Positions 7,018 through 11,758 of a stretch of DNA of 11,758 nt are shown piece after piece (the stretch's first letter is position 1; each line of letters opens with the position of its first letter). Source of the stretch: an uncultured Campylobacter sp. (lineage in GTDB: Bacteria > Campylobacterota > Campylobacteria > Campylobacterales > Campylobacteraceae); NCBI RefSeq assembly GCF_937890585.1, contig NZ_CALACG010000156.1, forward strand, positions 1 through 11,758, in the 5' to 3' direction. Below the pieces are notes generated by a model. It did no database searches and was not told the DNA's origin. It worked only from the letters and a program-made list of their open reading frames with translations. The translations under genes and the position numbers were made by a program.

Positions 7018-8077
7018 AATTCGCCAGATCTTCAGCCACTTTGGCAGCAAGTTTTAGTTTGTCACTATCAAAGTGCGTGTAAATTCTTGAGGTATTTAAG
7101 CTTGCATGCCCAAGGGCTTCTTGCACGAGCACAAGGTCTTTTTGCTTTTTATAAAGCATCGTTGCAAAGGTGTGGCGCAGCATGTGAGCGCCGTTTTTCT
7201 CTTTTCTGATGCCTGCTTTAAATAAAATTTGCTCCACGATACGGCTAACATAAGCCTGCGTTAGCCTCGTGCCTTTTTTATTTATAAAAAGATAGCCCTC
7301 TTTGTTTATGTAGTTTATGGCGATTGCGTTTAGGTGCGCTTCTATAAGGTGGCGCTTTATCATCACGATGCGGTATTTGTTGCCTTTGCCACGAATTCTA
7401 ATGATAAAAAGATCGCCGTCCTCTGTGATATCTTTTCTCTTTAAATTTAGTGCCTCGCTCACACGAATGCCAGTAAAGATGATAGTTTTTATGATGAGCT
7501 TGTTGCGGTTTGAGTTTTGCTTAAAGTCGCTCTCCTCGATCGCTTCAAGAAATTTCTTGACCTCATCTTCGCCCATAAACTCAGGCAACTTTTGACCTTT
7601 GTTACCACTAACGCCGCCCCAGTTTTTTAAATTTATATCAAAAACGTGAGCCTTGCCGTCCTCTTCGTTTTGTTTATCTAAAAAGGCAAAGAAATTTATC
7701 ACTGAAATTCTGTAGTTTTTCTTGCTCGCATCGCTTAGCCCGCCAGTTGTGCTGGCTAAAATTTCACTTAGCAGCTCTTCGTCGATCTGCTTTAGACTGC
7801 TAAGCTCATAAAATTTCATCGTCTCATATATCTTTTTAAGCGGGTTAAAATAGGTATTTATGCCAGTTAGCCCTGCATTTCTTGCGCTTTTTACCAGCCC
7901 ATCAAGCTGCTCTATGTTTTTTATCTCACGGCTTAAGGCGAAATTTACACTTGCAAGCGCTTTTGGGTCTCTTAGCTCCTTGTTTGAAAGCGAGCTAAGT
8001 TTAAATTTGACATATCTTGTGAGCCAAAATATAAATGAGTTTTCAAAACTATCTTTGCAGTCAAGCGGGAATTTCAA
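7016..8077 (-). CDS. xerH: XerH site-specific tyrosine recombinase (chromosome dimer resolution)
   Basis: A 353-residue tyrosine recombinase. The catalytic set is complete: R205 (TGIRVSEALNL), K231 or K234 in the beta hairpin (RGKGNKYR), H298 and R301 (HMLRHTF), H324 (LGHAS) and nucleophile Y333 (RIYTHF). An N-terminal SAM-like core-binding domain fills about 70-150. The length and the PLDCKDSFENSFIFWLT N-terminus fit the single XerH of epsilonproteobacteria, which acts alone at difH to resolve chromosome dimers, rather than the ~300-residue XerC/XerD pair. The start is TTG at 8077, with AAAGGT seven bases upstream; no in-frame ATG gives a better N-terminus. Start and ribosome binding site lie inside an inverted repeat (8072-8107). 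A phage integrase is less likely given the core-gene neighbourhood. Confidence 0.88.
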   Translation of the reverse strand: MKFPLDCKDSFENSFIFWLTRYVKFKLSSLSNKELRDPKALASVNFALSREIKNIEQLDGLVKSARNAGLTGINTYFNPLKKIYETMKFYELSSLKQIDEELLSEILASTTGGLSDASKKNYRISVINFFAFLDKQNEEDGKAHVFDINLKNWGGVSGNKGQKLPEFMGEDEVKKFLEAIEESDFKQNSNRNKLIIKTIIFTGIRVSEALNLKRKDITEDGDLFIIRIRGKGNKYRIVMIKRHLIEAHLNAIAINYINKEGYLFINKKGTRLTQAYVSRIVEQILFKAGIRKEKNGAHMLRHTFATMLYKKQKDLVLVQEALGHASLNTSRIYTHFDSDKLKLAAKVAEDLAN

Positions 8078-8107
8078 AATAACGACCTTTAAAATTTTAT
8101 TTTGAAA
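8072..8107 (-). repeat. Perfect 11-bp inverted repeat spanning the xerH ribosome binding site and start
   Basis: TTTCAAAATAA (8072-8082) and TTATTTTGAAA (8097-8107) are exact reverse complements separated by 14 bp. On the xerH transcript the loop contains the AAAGGT ribosome binding site, and the TTG start codon (8077-8075) sits in the 3' arm. A third related word, TTTGAAATTC at 8117-8126, forms an overlapping 10-bp inverted repeat with GAATTTCAAA at 8069-8078. It may be a weak RNA hairpin, an operator for XerH, or part of a recombinase-binding cluster. The sequence pattern is certain; the role is inferred. Confidence 0.6.
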
Positions 8108-8110
8108 AGT

Positions 8111-8116
8111 ATTATA
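8111..8116 (-). promoter_or_regulatory. Candidate xerH promoter -10 box
   Basis: On the minus strand this reads TATAAT, a consensus -10 box. A start near 8104 would leave a leader of about 27 nt before the TTG at 8077, and would remove the outermost bases of the leader hairpin. It lies in the 67-bp gap after the AMIN-domain gene, so xerH may have its own promoter as well as read-through from the recA operon. Confidence 0.45.
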
Positions 8117-8144
8117 TTTGAAATTCTATGAAAAAGCTCAAAAA

Positions 8145-9005
8145 CTATAAAAGCTTAAGCATATATCCATTTTCAGCGGTTTCAAGCTTATATTTATGCA
8201 TCTTATCAAGCTCTAAAACCACTCTGAAATACTTGTCATGCCAGCCAATTATTACGTTTTTAAAAATTTCGTTTTCAAGCTTTAAATTTTTAGTTTTAAA
8301 ACTTCTTGGAGGTTTTGCAAAGTCAAGCACGATCTTGTTTTTCTCGTAGGCAAAGTGCTTTAAATTTTTAGCTTTTGTGATGATATTTAGCTCTTTTTCA
8401 TGTGTTAAAAAGCTCACAAATCCTAAGAATTTAACCTCTTTTTCACTACTTTTTATCTCTTGAACAGGCTTTGAGGCTGGCTCGATCTTTACTTCGACTA
8501 CCTTTTGTTCAGGCTTAGCAGGCTCTTTTACTTTTTTTGTACCAAGGTCGATCACCACGACGTTTGGAGTTGGCACATCTGAGCTTTTATTTCTATCTTT
8601 GTTTGAAATTTTAGTCTCATTTTTTTCTATTATGACTGGCGTGCTAACCTTTTGAGCTGGTACCTCTGCCATCGTGACAGAAACATCTAGTTTTTTAGCT
8701 GCGACTGCTTCTGGATTTTTCATCTTGCTTATGGCAAATTCATCGTTCCAGTCGATAGTTTTGTTTATATCGGTTAGTCTTTTTTCTTTTATGCTGCCGT
8801 CATTTGCTCTGTATCTTATGGTGACATCAAGCAAAAGCATCGCATCGCTTGGAAATTTAAACGAGAGCGAGTTGAAGCTGTCATATTTTTCTACGACGTT
8901 TGTCGTCATAACGCTTGTGTTTAGCTCGCTAATAGGCATAAATGGGTTTTCTCTGGCGCATAAGCTCGCAGTCAAGATAGATAAAACTAACCAAATTTTC
9001 TTCAT
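8145..9005 (-). CDS. Secreted AMIN-domain protein, CgpA-like probable N-glycoprotein
   Basis: A 286-residue periplasmic protein. A type I signal peptide (MKKIWLVLSILTASLCA, cleavage near 17/18) is followed by an N-terminal domain (about 20-110), a long charged and proline/valine-rich linker (about 111-188), and a C-terminal beta-rich AMIN domain (about 190-286). AMIN domains anchor envelope proteins to sites such as the septum or to peptidoglycan-linked assemblies. Four D/E-X-N-X-S/T sequons for Campylobacter PglB are present, at N29, N81, N129 and N139, mostly in exposed or linker regions. I recall that the C. jejuni gene at the matching place after eno is cgpA (Cj1670c), a known glycoprotein. 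The ATG at 9005 has AGGA just upstream and starts 5 nt after the FtsB-like stop. Confidence 0.78.
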   Translation of the reverse strand: MKKIWLVLSILTASLCARENPFMPISELNTSVMTTNVVEKYDSFNSLSFKFPSDAMLLLDVTIRYRANDGSIKEKRLTDINKTIDWNDEFAISKMKNPEAVAAKKLDVSVTMAEVPAQKVSTPVIIEKNETKISNKDRNKSSDVPTPNVVVIDLGTKKVKEPAKPEQKVVEVKIEPASKPVQEIKSSEKEVKFLGFVSFLTHEKELNIITKAKNLKHFAYEKNKIVLDFAKPPRSFKTKNLKLENEIFKNVIIGWHDKYFRVVLELDKMHKYKLETAENGYMLKLL

Positions 9006-9010
9006 CGTTC

Positions 9011-11645
<2,635 letters not shown>

Positions 11646-11674
11646 TTTTTACCTTATAGTTGAAATTTGGCTTG

Positions 11675-11680
11675 ATTTTA
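11675..11680 (-). promoter_or_regulatory. Candidate recA operon promoter -10 box
   Basis: On the minus strand this reads TAAAAT within GATAAAAT, placing transcription start near 11668 and giving a leader of about 23 nt with AAGGT before the recA ATG. The surrounding A/T tracts fit Campylobacter promoters. It was judged by eye. A TATAAT on the opposite strand (11720-11725) could drive a divergent gene beyond the window. Confidence 0.45.
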
Positions 11681-11707
11681 TCTAAAAAGAGATGAATTTT
11701 ACTTGAT

Positions 11708-11758
11708 TTACTCGCAAATTATAATATTTTCGCCAAGCAGTGCAGCGCTATCAATAAG
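11708..11758 (-). CDS. Possible C-terminal end of a gene upstream of recA (partial, unidentified)
   Basis: Entering from the right edge on the minus strand, one frame reads LIDSAALLGENIIICE and then TAA (11708-11710), 62 bp before recA. Its codons look like those of the neighbouring genes, but 16 residues are too few to name a family. The alternative is that this is the promoter and start region of a divergent plus-strand gene, supported by TATAAT at 11720-11725. Confidence 0.3.
   Translation of the reverse strand, partial: LIDSAALLGENIIICE

Noticed and set aside
6570..7050. Two short minus-strand open frames (6570-6818 and 6820-7050) as small genes
   Set aside because: Both are pieces of one decayed glycerate kinase copy split by a 17-bp deletion; neither has a ribosome binding site or the full fold.
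7016..8077. Recombinase as the integrase of a mobile island containing ttrBA
   Set aside because: Sequence length and N-terminus fit the core XerH, and it sits beside core recA-operon genes; no tRNA, att repeats or other mobility genes are present.
8072..8107. Inverted repeat as a canonical dif site
   Set aside because: Spacing is 14 bp, while Xer sites usually have 6-8 bp between arms, and it overlaps a start codon; kept only as a regulatory or binding-site lead.

Overview
The window looks like a chromosomal segment of a Campylobacter species, closest in feel to the C. concisus/curvus/showae group. The reasons are the AT-rich, AAATTT-rich non-coding DNA, extended -10 promoters without obvious -35 boxes, a single XerH-type recombinase, and the recA-eno-FtsB-like-AMIN protein order that I recall from C. 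jejuni. No tRNA, rRNA, CRISPR array or insertion sequence is visible. Species assignment is inference.

Left half, plus strand (about 1-6573), accessory metabolism. A GntP-family permease (125-1519) overlaps a glycerate 2-kinase gene (1516-2646) by ATGA, so the pair probably imports glycerate and makes 2-phosphoglycerate, the substrate of enolase, which is also encoded here. A strong hairpin terminator (2652-2682) closes this unit. A second unit (2833-6573) encodes a four-cluster iron-sulfur protein and a large Tat-exported molybdopterin oxidoreductase, best matched to tetrathionate reductase TtrB and TtrA. No membrane anchor (TtrC/NrfD-like) gene is present.

Junction (about 6574-7017). Immediately after the molybdoenzyme gene lies a decayed, inverted piece of a second glycerate kinase gene (6615-6985, minus strand). 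It has lost 234 bp in frame around an active-site motif and 17 bp out of frame. It is about 92% identical to the intact copy, and most differences are synonymous, so it descends from a gene that evolved under selection before it broke. A 12-bp direct repeat (6574-6585 and 7006-7017) brackets it. This is the most unusual part of the window.

Right half, minus strand (7016-11645), core genes. Reading right to left: recA, eno (1-nt overlap), an FtsB/DivIC-like small membrane protein (4-nt overlap, TTG start), a secreted AMIN-domain protein with four bacterial N-glycosylation sequons, and xerH (TTG start). An AT-rich 11-bp inverted repeat covers the xerH ribosome binding site and start codon. A possible C-terminal scrap of one more gene lies at the right edge.

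I did not find a convincing wholly new system. The best leads are the inverted glycerate kinase remnant flanking a reductase operon, the missing anchor subunit, the xerH leader hairpin, and the sequon-rich AMIN protein.
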